Source of the DNA: Phoronis australis
Lineage: Eukaryota; Phoronida; Phoronidae
NCBI GenBank assembly: GCA_002633005.1
Contig: NMRA01000684.1
Coordinates: 1-64,000 of the forward strand
Length of the DNA stretch: 64,000 nucleotides
Direction of reading: 5' to 3'
Part shown: in pieces, positions 36,501 through 47,438 of the stretch
Layout of the letters: each line of letters opens with the position of its first letter
Position numbering within the stretch: the first letter of the stretch is position 1
Translations under genes and position numbers: made by a program
Notes under the pieces: generated by a model
Told to the model about the DNA's origin: nothing
The model's input: the letters and a program-made list of their open reading frames with translations, nothing else
The model's database searches: none

Positions 36501-37721
36501 ATGCTTTTTAACGTAAATGGTCACGTGCCTCATTGTAACATGAGACATTATTTTCTTCATGAATCTATCCCAAGATTATGTCTCGTTTGGCCGCCATGAA
36601 ATAATGGTTTTTTACAGAAATGCTTGCGTGCTTCTCTGTAGCTCGAGACATTATTTTCTTCGTGAATCTGTGCAAGATTCTGTCTCATTTGGCAGATGTC
36701 AAATTGTGCTGACTTAACATAAGTGGTCGCATTCTTCTCTATGGACTTGGAATTTTGTTTTTTTTTTATGAATCTGTCCAAGTGTCTTTTTTGGCAGCCA
36801 TGAAATAATGCTTTTTAACATAAATGTTCATGTGCTTCCCTGTAACTTGACACATTATTTTCTTCATGCATCTTTCCAAGCCGTCAAATTGTGTGACTTA
36901 ACATAAGTGATCGCAGACTTCCCTATGACTGGCATTGCCATTTTCTTCATGAATCTATCCAAGTGTCTTCTTTGGCAGCCGTGAAATTTTGCTTTTTAAC
37001 ATAAATATTCATGTGCTTTCTTGTAACTGGGCACGTTATTTTGTTCACGCATCTATCCAAGATTCTGTCTCGTGGAAGCCGTGAAATTGTGTGACTTAAC
37101 ATAAATTGTCGAATGCCTCGCTATAACTTGCGATGTTCTTTTCTTCGTGAATCTGTCCAAGATTCTGTCTCTTGGCAGCCGTAAAATCATGCCTTTTAAC
37201 ATGAATGCTCTTATGCATCCCAATAGGTCGAGACATTATTTTCTTGGTGAATCTATGCAAGGTTCTGTCTTTTGAGCAGATGTCAAATTGTGCGACTTAA
37301 ACATAAGTAGTTGCATGCTTCCCTATGACTTGCGATGTTTTCTTCATGAATCTATTCAAGTATCTCGTTTGGCAGCAGTGAAATTGTGCTTTTTAACGTA
37401 AATGGTCACGTGCTTCACTGTAACTTGAGACATTATTTTCTTCAGGAATACAAGATTTTGTCTCGTTTGGCAGTCGTAAAATTATGCTTTTGTACTTAAT
37501 TGTTCATGAGCTTCAGTATAACTGGAGACATTGCTTTCTTCCTGAATCTGTGCAAGATGCTGTCTCGTTATGCAGCCGTCAAATCGTGCGGCTTAACATA
37601 AGTGGTCACATGTTGCCCCGTAACCGGAAATATTTTCTTCACGAATCTATCCCAAGATTCTGCTTCGTCTTACCTCCAGGAAACTATGGTTTTTAACATA
37701 AATTGTCACATCTTCCCTATA
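33570..37721. repeat. satellite-like tandem array, about 100-bp monomer
   Basis: Roughly 35-40 diverged monomers of 98-101 bp. Each carries TTTCTTCATGAATCTATCCA, a TTTGGCAGCCGTGAAAT-like box, a TTTTTAACATAA or GACTTAACATAA box and a CATGTGCTTCCC-like end. Two alternating monomer types are evident. Blocks of about 300 bp starting GATTATGTCTC recur at 34308, 34611, 36092 and 36574, showing higher-order duplication. Short minus-strand frames of 60-75 codons are by-products of the repeat. A solo LTR interrupts the array. Confidence 0.93.
35329..35812. mobile_element. solo LTR (484 bp) inside the satellite array
   Basis: The insert breaks a monomer at GGAAAT/TATG. It begins TGTAGCGG and ends TGTCACA, i.e. 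the TG...CA ends of an LTR, and is flanked by a 4-bp duplication AAAT at 35325-35328 and 35813-35816. Removing it with one AAAT restores the array consensus (GAAATTATG). Inside are a TTTTTATAAC TATA-like box and an AATAAA near 35753. The internal retrotransposon has been lost by recombination. The family is not identified. Confidence 0.85.
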
Positions 37722-38140
37722 GCATGAAATATCCGCACCAGATTGCATCATCAAAAGTCAGTTGAAAAGCTGCCAGCATCTGTGGTTAGCATGACCGGCT
37801 GCTAACCCAGCTGGGTCCGTCGAAGCACGCATGAAATATCCGCACCAGATCGCATCATCAAAAGTCAGTTGAAAAGGTCCTGCCAGCAAATCTGGTTAGC
37901 ATGCCCGGCTGCTAACCCAGTTGGGTCCGTCGAAGCACGCATGAAATATCCGCACCAGATCGCATCATTAAAAATCAGTTGTAAAGGTCCTGCCAGCAAC
38001 TCTGGTTAGCATGCCCGGCTGCTAACCCAGCTGGGTCCGTCGAAGCACGCATGAAATATCCGCACCAGATCGTATCATTAAAAGTCAGTTGAAAAGTTCC
38101 TGCCAACAACTCTGGTTGGCATTCCAGGCTGCAAAAGTGT
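37722..38140 (+). repeat. second tandem array, 107-110 bp monomer, four copies
   Basis: Copies start ATGAAATATCCGCACCAGAT at 37724, 37831, 37941 and 38051. Each contains CAGTTGAAAAG, and the first three carry GGTTAGCAT..CCGGCTGCTAACC and CAGCTGGGTCCGTCGAAGC or a close variant. The GGTTAGCA...TGCTAACC part is palindromic, and the TGGTTAGCATG and GGTCCGTCGAAGC pieces loosely recall tRNA A and B boxes. It abuts the 100-bp array directly and a related partial copy lies at 40603-40672. Confidence 0.92.
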
Positions 38141-38554
38141 GTCTATGAGGAAGTTATGTGAAAAGCAATTCCAGCCCTCCAGACTACAAGCGGTAATACC
38201 TGCATTTCAACCTCGGAATATGACTCCACTGCACTGGTAAAGCCACGAATGTAGTGGATTTCAACAATAGGTAAAACATCCTTCAGATTCCAAAACATTT
38301 TCACAGTTAAGAATCAATGCATTACCTGGGTAAGAGAGGACACGTATGAATAGTCTATAATGAGCAGACATTGTATCAAATGGTGATGGATTATTGGGAT
38401 GCCATACAGCTTACAGTTTAAGCAGTGCTTGATGTTCAGCTGTTTGAAGGCTCTTTAATTTGATGAAGTCCACTTTTCCATGACGTATTGGGTTTCATTG
38501 TGTGAAATAATGCTGTACTAAGGTATCCCTCTTGAGCCTCCCCGCAACAGACTC

Positions 38555-39300
38555 TTATCTGTCATGGCTCTGGGGTGTCTCTTCTGTGGTGCCTGGTGGA
38601 ATCTCTGGGCCGTCCACTTCTTTCTCTTCACAAGGTCTCCCATAGTGTATGGCCATGTTGTGCAATATGAAGCAGACGATTGTAATTTTACGCGCTGTGC
38701 CAGAGTGGTGTCTGAGCTCGTGGAGGCAACTAAATCTCCGTTACATAGTTCTATGGTTGATCTTGTTTAACAAAGATCATTACTGTCTTGGCTTTGGGTG
38801 ACCACGTTTACAAATAGTGTAAGAAGCCATTCCCTAAGGGGCTATGTGGACTCTTCTAAGATGACGCCATTGAAAGGCAACGGGCGCCTCTCGAATCCTT
38901 CCCAGACTGCCGATTCTCTCAGAATTCTAGCATTGTGAACGCTTCCTGGATACTTCGCTTCAACGTTCATTATTTTCAAAGAAGTGTCGCAAATTAATTG
39001 AACATTGGTGTCATCGTAATTTTTTTCCGATTCACGTACTCATGCTCATTAACGTCAGGATTTGTACGCCCAAGTGTTCCGTCAATGCACCCGACCACAT
39101 TGGGGAAGCACGTTGTTTCGAAAAACGCTTGTTATTTTGAACCAAAACATGGTCACCAGATTTGAGCCACGGCGAGTTGATCTGTACCAATGCATCTGCA
39201 TACCGTTGACTTGTGTGTATTAACATTGTTGCCATTCACGATTTGGTGGCTACCAGTTGCGTAGAACCTGAGGGCGAGTAATACCTTCTATGTTTTTTCA
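38555..39300 (-). pseudogene. PIF/Harbinger transposase relic (HARBI1-like)
   Basis: Reading the minus strand with frame changes gives, in order, VLLALRFYATGSHQIVNG and STVCRCI (the N-terminal helix region), NVVGCIDGTLGR (first catalytic Asp motif), VNRKKN, LICDTSLKIMNVEAKYPGS with VHNARILRES (second catalytic region), PLREWLLT, and near the end FILHNMAIHYG before a stop at 38555. All are hallmark motifs of the Harbinger DDE transposase. An in-frame stop near GDSGYPL-equivalent sequence and several frameshifts show that it is dead. Confidence 0.88.
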
Positions 39301-39719
39301 AGAAATCTGCAAGCTATTGCTTGTGTGATACAATGTTAAGTACGAACCCAGCTAAATCTGTTCGAAAACAAATTGATGATGTAGTGTATTTATTTGGAAT
39401 CAGATCGATGCCCAGACTGTCATGAAACATTATCAAAAGGCTTTCAGCCAGTTTTCGTGGCCTATTTTTAAATTTTTTTTTGATATCTTTTTGAAGACTA
39501 ATAAGGCATTTCAGGCAACTTGAAGGACAATCTTAGTTGTAATATCTATTACATGACGTAAAGACAAAGCATTCATTTTTGTAAAAACTAAAAATACGCC
39601 AACTGTTCATTGGCATGGAAGCCTATATTCTAACCGTTATTCGAAATACATGTGTAAAAATTGTTTAGTGTCCGCTTATCTTTGGTCTAATCCAAATTTC
39701 ACCGAGATGAGGTGAAAAA

Positions 39720-40429
39720 AAACGGGCGAGACCACACATTCAAAAATGCCTTTTCGATGTCACTTTTGAGTGCCACTGTCTTCGTACGGAAACGTATTAG
39801 GATTGAAACAAGGTCATTCAGTAGCGGTGTACCTGTTTTGCAGACAGTCGTTGAGGCTAGGATTGTGTTGAGTGAAACAGCGGCAGTCATAAACCACTTT
39901 GGTGTTGTCTTGCTGTCTTTCTTTACGAGGTGGTGAAGGATGTATGACCAATGTTCCGGTCATCGTCCGCAAGAGGTTCTATGAAATCTCTCTTCAGTTG
40001 GTCGTTGATGACATCATTGTAGATTGTCAGCGTTTTCTGGTCAAGACGTTTAATCATCGATCGCGCATTCGTCTTTCGGTGGAACCTCCTGTCCCAAATC
40101 TCTTGTTCTACTTCATCTAGGTTGGGCTGCATTTCTTCTGCATACGTAGCTAGCTGGTCAGGGTCGATGTATCGCGCATAACCGTTGAACAGTTCCGTTA
40201 CTGTTTTGATCTTTCCGTCTGGATCATCGATGTGTTCCACAAGTCGTTGTGTCGTGTCCGGTGTGTCCTCGTCTTCTTCCATAAGTTTCTGAGAGGCTTT
40301 CACAATCTGTGTGATATGCCCTTTTATTGGTGTCCTGAAGAAGTTCATTCTGGCATCAAACCTATTCGCTGGTCCAACAAAATGGAATGCAAAGTGCTGG
40401 TCGAAATGGTACATGTCAATGAATTTCAC
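39720..40429 (-). pseudogene. BEL/Pao retrotransposon polymerase relic
   Basis: The minus strand encodes the stretch before and into a BEL/Pao reverse transcriptase: an acidic segment ending IYNDVINDQLKRDFIEP, then after a frame change HHLVKKDSKTTP, a VVYDCR-like core, and PLLNDLVSILIRFRTK with LKSDIEKAFLNV, the first RT catalytic Asp region. It stops after that motif, so the catalytic YxDD box, RNase H and integrase are missing. At least two frame breaks are present. Gag and LTRs were not seen nearby. Confidence 0.85.
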
Positions 40430-40602
40430 AGAACTAAAAGACGTCGTTCAGTCACATGAGACTTGAAGTTCGTAGTCTATTATCAACTAAATGTATTGAT
40501 CTTGAATTTTCAAAAACCCACAGCTAACTTTACGATCTATTCAAATTACGTTGGTAGTAAAACCATTCCTAAGTTAGGTTACTTGGTAGAAAATTATACT
40601 AA

Positions 40603-40672
40603 CGAAGAACGCATGAAATATCTGCACTGGATCGTATCGTCAAAAATCAGTTGAAAAGTTTCTCCCAGCAAC
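40603..40672 (+). repeat. orphan monomer of the second tandem array
   Basis: CGAAGAACGCATGAAATATC, then GGATCGTATCGTCAAAAATC and AGTTGAAAAG match the array at 37722-38140. The array was therefore probably split by the insertion of the Harbinger and BEL/Pao material between 38140 and 40603. Confidence 0.8.
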
Positions 40673-41757
40673 TAAATATATCATTGCGTCATATTAGAGT
40701 TGGTTAGTAACTAGAAAGTGAATGCAATGCAATGCAATACAATACCATTAAACGGAATTGCTCTAAAAGCAACAAAACCTGTACACCGTGCAACAACAAA
40801 TAACAATTGCAATTATCTCAATTCCCTTGCATTTACATGCTAACATAGTTGCGTTGTTGGTGGTAATTCTTTTGCTTACTAAATAGTTGTTTTTTTTTCA
40901 AATGTCACCTTTCAACCAACATGTTCATGTGCTGATCTTGAATTCTCAAAAAAACACTGCTAAATGTATGATGTGTTCAAATTACGTTGGTGTGGAAAAT
41001 CTAATCAGGTTTTTAGAAAGACGTTGCTAAACCGGAAGGATTACGAGTTCGATTCGGAAGTCATGTGACTGGTAGGTTAGATCGTGGCACCGTCCACCAC
41101 CGGGATGTTCTAAGAAGACGTTGAATACGTTGTGTTTGCAGAGTTCAACTGGTCCGAGGGTGGAAACAAGATAGGCATTATGTTGCGTACTGAATAGGAA
41201 CAAAAGGTTGATTCCCTTAATTTGCGTGCGCCACCTGTCGTCGTAGTAGTATCCCTTTTGTTCTTTCGTATCTCTCTATAACAGATGTGGCGTATAACCC
41301 GTGAAAGGTCCTAATAAGGAGATATTGTAACCACCTAGCTAAAAACAGATGTTGCGTATAACCAGTTAAAGCTAAATAAGCATACATTGAGACGACCTAA
41401 AATAGACCATAAACTTAGTATTGTATTAGTAACAAAGAGCATTCAAATGCACACCATCGGTCCTCGTGTTTCCCGTTTCCGTCGGGTATCGTTGTCCACG
41501 TGCTGTTGTTATGTGCAAGGTATGGTGGAAATGAAATGGGTGCCCTGTGGTGTGGTCAATCATGTGTGTTACGTAAACAGTCAAGTTGGTAATGAGTTCA
41601 AGGATCCACCTCGACCTGGGTCATCATCTCACCAATTCAAGTATGTTCAGGTCACCCAGAACGGTAAAAACAGCGTTCGGATCTCCTTCTTGCCTCACTA
41701 CAGTGCGCTCGTCCATGAACGCGTCGTTATCCAAACTCTAGTGAAGATACCGGAGTT
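40673..41757. other. intergenic, nothing recognised
   Basis: AT-rich with a short AATGC/AATAC repeat near 40720-40747. The 170-codon plus-strand ORF at 41387-41899 overlaps the antisense of the YqaJ relic and is not credible as a gene. Confidence 0.4.
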
Positions 41758-42857
41758 GATTGTCTTCCTGGTTTCTGAGAATAAAACCGTAGGAGAAATT
41801 CACTTAAAAGACTACATCTTTCCCCATAAGTCACTATCGAAATTTATACGCTCAACGAGCAGCCTCCTCTTTTGTGCAGAACGCAAAGTCACAATGTGAC
41901 GGCCTAAACACTTCCATGGTTCCTTGAATCTGTGTGTGCCAGCGGTGATTTCTATTTAAGTGAACCGACCCATCTGGACATTTAATTAATGATGGGTGTT
42001 TCACCGACGCTTTATTGATGTTCGTGTCCCAGGTCGAACTTGGATTTTTCAACTCTATACAAATCGTGCCACTGTCAAACCCAAGATCATCCGGTGAAGC
42101 ACCCAAAGATGGGTGGGCGGGGCAGTTCCAAAATCCTGTACTTTGCACAGTATAAGGACTACCAAGTGACCTCATGCGGTCAACATACCTCTCCAGTCCT
42201 TGTTTCTCTGCAGCCAGTCCAAACTGCATTGCTGCGGTTTTAGCTGGAGCAGAGTAACTTAGCAGTTTTTTTAACAAACGAGGCGGATCATTGGTTGCCC
42301 GACGATTGACAGCTGCATGAAAATTCGATGCAGCTATTCTGCAGGAACGCAGTTGTTGCCAAAGCTTGCACGCTGACTGCTTTCTAGTGTTTAACTGTAC
42401 ATAGGCAATGTCCTCTGCTGATGAGTATAGTTTGTTCATGAAGTGTTCTCCGGCACATCTGATGTTATTGAGACTCGGCGGCAGCTGCTCCAGATACGGA
42501 TACTGACGGCAAGTGAGAGGCTCCTCAATAACATATTGGGGGGTTTTCCATACTTGGCAAACCCGCAAGTCGGTAAAGCCTTTTTCATCATTTCAAACAG
42601 ATGACGATCAGCTATATAACCGTCACATAGTTGTTCAATTTGTTTAACGTGTCTCCATAGCTTCTGTCCATGGTGTATAGCAAGAGGTGTCTACACGTAA
42701 CAATAAGATGGAGGTTCACAAATGAGTCGGTCACGTGTTTATACGTACTGCCCATGGCCTCTGGACAGTTGCATGAAATCCAATCGTCTCTTTGCTGCTC
42801 CTCTTCTATTGTTTTAATCACTTTCGCCATGTCCTCTTCTAGTGTCAAAAAGAACAA
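41758..42857 (-). pseudogene. SWIM zinc finger plus YqaJ/lambda-exonuclease-like nuclease, broken
   Basis: The YqaJ fold is a phage-type exonuclease also found in animal genomes, often behind a SWIM finger. Here the 5' part (42612-42857) has SCNCPEAMG..YKHVT, a SWIM motif in which the third Cys is Tyr. Another frame then gives QIEQLCDGYIADRHLFEMM. The main frame (41852-42568) contains LWQQLRSCRIAASNFH, MQFGLAAEKQGLERYV, HPSLGASPDDLGF, CIELKNP and HTQIQGTMEVF. ASPDD and ELK supply the D...ExK catalytic site. One break lies in a run of six G/C at 42538-42543. After CTKEEA the frame changes again to LVERINFDSDLW and then SLLSEFLLRFYS. With three or more frame breaks it is a pseudogene unless the assembly is wrong at these points. 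Confidence 0.85.
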
Positions 42858-44199
42858 GGCGTCCTACTCGTCGTAGTTGCAATAATTTTCACACCCCTCG
42901 GTTAAGTCTTAATCGTCATATTCATTTGTGTATTCCAGTAGATTGACAAAACCCTCTATTAATGCGTCGTAGGCCAGGTGCAGGCCTAGTGACAAGAGTG
43001 TCGCGAAATCAACTGCGCGGTTCGCCAGTGCGTGGGCTGTGATCCTGTGATCACTTCCTTTTACGTATGCGCTATATCCAGGTTTTCATTCACTCCCTTG
43101 CATACACTCACTAGTAAGACCGAGCTCAGAGGAGTGGGAGACACCTTTGTGGCATGCTCGAGTGCCTCCCAGTTAAGCCAGGGTCTTTGAAAGGAGAGCC
43201 CGGAGCTCAAATCACTCCGCCACGTTGTCTCCTCCCAAGACATCTGTTCGAAACAATGTTCGGAACTCAACTGCTTTTCTTGAACGCAGTGAGGTGTATG
43301 TATAGAAGTGTATGGAGATTCTCTCGCATATTTGACTCTGGGTGATCTTTCGTATAGACTATTTAGCATGTATTACTGAAGGAAGATCTGCATCTCATAG
43401 TATTTTTGCCCACATCCGGGGTCCGTTTTGTGAAAGTGACTTAAGACTTAAAGAGGAAATTTGGTCTTACGATCCAACTTCACAATTGCTGAATAAAGAT
43501 TTTAGTCAAGTAATTATGAGTGCATCACAGTCTAGAAATAAGTTTTATATATTATCTCGGTGTGTAGCTGTTATGTGTATGTAGTCGTAGACTTTGCTCT
43601 TAGTTGCTCAAGTGATATTGGATTATTATTCAGAAATAGTAGTGTGGAGCGTTAGACCACATGTCTGTCTTAAATCACTTTTCATGCAACATACCCCAGT
43701 GCGACAGTGTACTGTTATCGTATATTATTATTGGCTGTGTTATGTATGTAGATGAACAATAAACTATTAATTGAGATTCTGTGTCCATCTTGACTTTTGT
43801 TGCTAAAGTATACAACTGACCAAGCGTGATTTTCTGTACATACGGAAGTGCCATATGGTTTATCAATATAATTGCGTCGATGCTACAATTCTACAGTGTG
43901 ATCTCAACCAGCAACGCTGGCTCGTACGCTTAGGACTAAGATCACATTTCGAGTGGCTGATTTTAATGTTATCATTGGTCTGGGTCAATGAAAGCCCTTG
44001 TTTGCACTCAGTCTCAAGGCAGAAAAAATGAGATGCCAAAACAGTGTGATTTTGGCCATTTTTACCTAAAATAACAAAGCCACGACTGTCGCAGGTGCAA
44101 GACAGGAGACCATAATCCGAATGCTCTTTCAATCTAGATTTCGGAATTCGGGTTAACCAACCAGATTTTTGACAATTTCCACTTGTCTGAAGAGTACCT
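42858..44199. other. intergenic, nothing recognised
   Basis: Short ORFs on both strands are unconvincing. If the SWIM-YqaJ gene had 5' exons they would lie here, but none was recognised. Confidence 0.4.
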
Positions 44200-44339
44200 G
44201 GGTAGAGTTCAGTAACGCTAGGACCTCGCTAAAATCTAGCCAAAATCACGTATTCTCATTTAAAATGCACGACAATATCTCACGTAATCTCGCGAAGTCT
44301 TGGTTTCAAGCGAGGTCTTAGTGTTGCTGAATACTTCCC
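44200..44339 (+). mobile_element. GGGTAG-family MITE, copy C
   Basis: Well-preserved left end GGGTAGAGTTCAGTAACGCT, inner CTAGCCAAAATCACG and TCACGTAATCTCGCGAAG, and a right end GTGTTGCTGAATACTTCCC. The flanks CCT and AGG extend the inverted symmetry. Confidence 0.85.
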
Positions 44340-44882
44340 AGGATTCGCGCCACGAATTCAACACTCAACAAGGATGTGCTCTGAAAATGGCGGCACTTCC
44401 ATATACGAGCAGACAAGAGCAGAGGCCAAGTTTCTGGACTTAATTTACTCAAAACAACTGAGGAACTACTGAATACCATTCGTGGTAATCACTTCCCATT
44501 TAGTCCACACACTCCATTTTATCATTTTCGGGGTCCTACAAAGGCCTGAACCGTGGTCTTAGACCTTTCCATCAGGGCTAAGTTGCTGGACTTTTTAAGG
44601 GAAGGCAGAGTTTTTAGTGTCATTCTTGGTTCATGTAAGATTTTCAGGATATCTTTGGCCATTTTTCAAGATTATTAAATTCCCCGGATTTTAATTAATT
44701 ATGCTTGGGGGAATTACAGTTGCTCCCCTAATAATTCGCAGCCAGTAGGCCCCTACATGCACTTCAGACTTCTTAAAATCGCATGCGTCATCATGTACTC
44801 CAACTTGTAACAAGCTACTAGTAGGCCGTTATTTGCATTTTTCTGAGCGCAATTCGTTATACCTGGATTTTGTTGCGCATCG

Positions 44883-45006
44883 GGGTAGATTTCAATAACT
44901 CTCGCGGCGAGAAAATCTTGCCAAAATCACGTGGTCTCATTGAAAATACACGGCGGAATCTCGTGAGATCTTGCTTTTCTGCCGACACACTGGTGTTACT
45001 GAACGC
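44883..45006 (+). mobile_element. GGGTAG-family MITE, copy D (diverged)
   Basis: GGGTAGATTTCAATAACTCT, GAGAAAATCTTGCCAAAATC, TGAAAATACACGGC and GTGTTACTGAAC match the family with more substitutions. It belongs with copy E to a subfamily with CTCGCGGCGAGAAAATC near the left end. Confidence 0.75.
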
Positions 45007-47438
45007 AATTTCGGTATTATTGTCGCTCACAACTACTCGGAGCGCGTTTAGTAGGACTGTAAGGGGCACAAGAGTCCTGCAGATTAATAGTTGGGTGTAG
45101 GATGAAAAAGTGCAGGGAGTACGCAGATTTTTTCTAAGTTAGTGCTAAACTGTTGACCAATTTTTATCAACGGTTACGATGTATTATTTCGCCATAGCAA
45201 CCAGTTTTATATATTTTTTGGAATATGACAATCCAATTTGTCTGGTATCAGCCGTACCCTCTTAATTTTCATCGAAATGTGCCTCGCCCTTTTAATTGAA
45301 ATCGACGGTCAAACAGTATCTTGATAAAAACTGACACGGCCAACAGTGATGCTACAGTACTTGAAAAATTACCTGCTGCCCGCGTATGCTCCTGGTCAAT
45401 AGAGTGTCACCGCAGTTAAATTTGTGTGAAATCTGGTGCTGTCGCCTCCCGACCATAGACTACATCTCTGTCAAACCATTTAACAGGCAACGGACAAACC
45501 ATCTTGTCAAAAACTTCAATAACTAACAAAGGGTGTTTCAATTCAAGTCGGAATATATCCGAAAATCGTTTGCAGTGACCCTTTATATCATAGGTATAGT
45601 GGCACCACCATACATCTTTGTGCAAAGGTTCATCAAAGTCTGACTAGCAGTTTTGCCAATAATCGATATGGACAAGAAGCCAGAATCCTACCTAAAATAT
45701 ATAGTTGCCTGCAGAGGGCGCTGCTGCAGTTAAATTTGGAGATAATTGGCTCGTGCTAGAGCATCCCCACCATACATCTCTATGTCAAGTTGTGTCAAAA
45801 TTTGTTACGTTGGTTTGACAGTAACTTAAGGACAAACGATATTTTATCAGAAAATGAAACGGCAACAGGGGTTGCCACGGCAACTGAATCCGCCCGGAAA
45901 TTGACTGATGCAGGCGCATACAAGCTGGCCGTAAATTTTTGTGTCTAATTATACAAAAATCTGTCGCGCTATTACGACAATATTCTATGGGCAATGAAAG
46001 TCCAGAGGAAAACTAATTAAAAAATAACCTCTTCAAGATTCCTTGAGTGTTAGTCATGTGTGGTGACGGTTTTTGTTGAGTGTTTTATCACGTAAGCGGG
46101 CCCCTCCGCTCTCGTAACAAGGTTTTCACTTTTGTGTTAAAGGTTCTGTAGCGCGTGGCAGCCCCAGTGTTTGATTACTGACTCCAGTGATAAGATTGGC
46201 TGGAATATTAAAATGGGAAAATATTTTATTGTCTAGACAATGCGTTTACGAACTCGATTCAAGAGCGTCTGTTTTCGTCGGAGAATAGAAGACTTTGCGT
46301 ATCTTCAAATTAAGCAACACTGCAACATCGACACCTGTTCCCGGCACCAAATATCGAGAACTTTCCCCCAAATGCTTTATTCGAAACTCGTTCAAACATA
46401 CAACACAGTCAATACTAACGGATGACTTGGTAAATTGAAGTTTGTGTACTACTCTACACACTGTCATAAAAGAACTTATAAAACTGGCCACCGGCCTCTT
46501 GAAAAACTAAACAAATAAAACAATAAGAACGCGACGTAACTGCAAAAGTGGACTGACGCGCAAGAAGTATGACGGTGTGGGGACCAGAACCTATTTACAG
46601 TTTTAGCAACGTGGTTGCAGTTTGCGTGCGTGTCCGACGTTTCAACAAGCATACTTGAGAACGCCATTCACCAGAGGCTGCTCGTGTTCTGAGTCAAACG
46701 GTTTTTGAATCGCATTCATTATTTCTTACTGACTGTCCCGTTGACCCAGGTATACGAGTAGCCTGCTGCACAGTAGTCATGTCATAGTTGAACGCAAAAC
46801 TTTTCTTGGATTGCACATTGAGTCTGAAAATCCAACAGTACCTAAGCAATAATAATTCAATACAATTCAATTCAATTAAGATTCAAAACTTTCAAATAAA
46901 TCTAACCATACTGTTTGAACTTCTGGATACAGATAGTCGGTAGAGAGCTTTAACGTCACAAGTTCAATAAATTGTTTGGTGTAACCATGATCGGGACGCA
47001 CCAAATTGCAATACGAAATAATTAAATAACATCAAATGTCAATAATTTTCCACTTTTATCCTTTTCTCTTGCCCCTAATAAGCAGACGACAATCTCGTGT
47101 AGGTATATGGCGACTACAGTTCTCACTCGGCCTTTTTCATGATCTGCGGTTCACGTCCGACTTGGAACATCGGATCGCATACAAAATATTTCTGAAGTCA
47201 AGTATAAAACTACTTAAAAGGTATGCAGCTCTAAAACCTACACAAAACCCCTACATGCGCATATAGGCATAGATCTCGAGTTTTACATTCCTCCAATCGA
47301 CAATCTATCCGTATGAAAGAACAACCTAGGATATTAGGTTCATCGTTCAAATACGAAGTGACATACAGTACAAAACATGGACACGTCGAGTGTTTTTTTT
47401 TTTTATAAGTTTCGTTTTCAACATTTCCAACACATCTT
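45007..47438. other. intergenic; diverged repeat pair at 45410-45640 and 45715-45900
   Basis: Two segments share GCAGTTAAATTTG, a CCACCATACATCT or CGACCATAGACTACATCT box, and a GGACAAAC..TTTTATCA/TTGTCAAAA tail, so they look like copies of one dispersed repeat. No gene was recognised in the rest. Confidence 0.45.

Noticed and set aside
34317-36781. Repeated minus-strand peptides (such as IHEENNVSSYREA) suggesting a repeat protein
   Set aside because: The monomer length of 98-101 bp does not keep frame and stops occur in every copy or two, so the array is not coding.
41387-41899. 170-codon plus-strand ORF
   Set aside because: Partly antisense to the YqaJ relic, with no family resemblance and no splice or start context.
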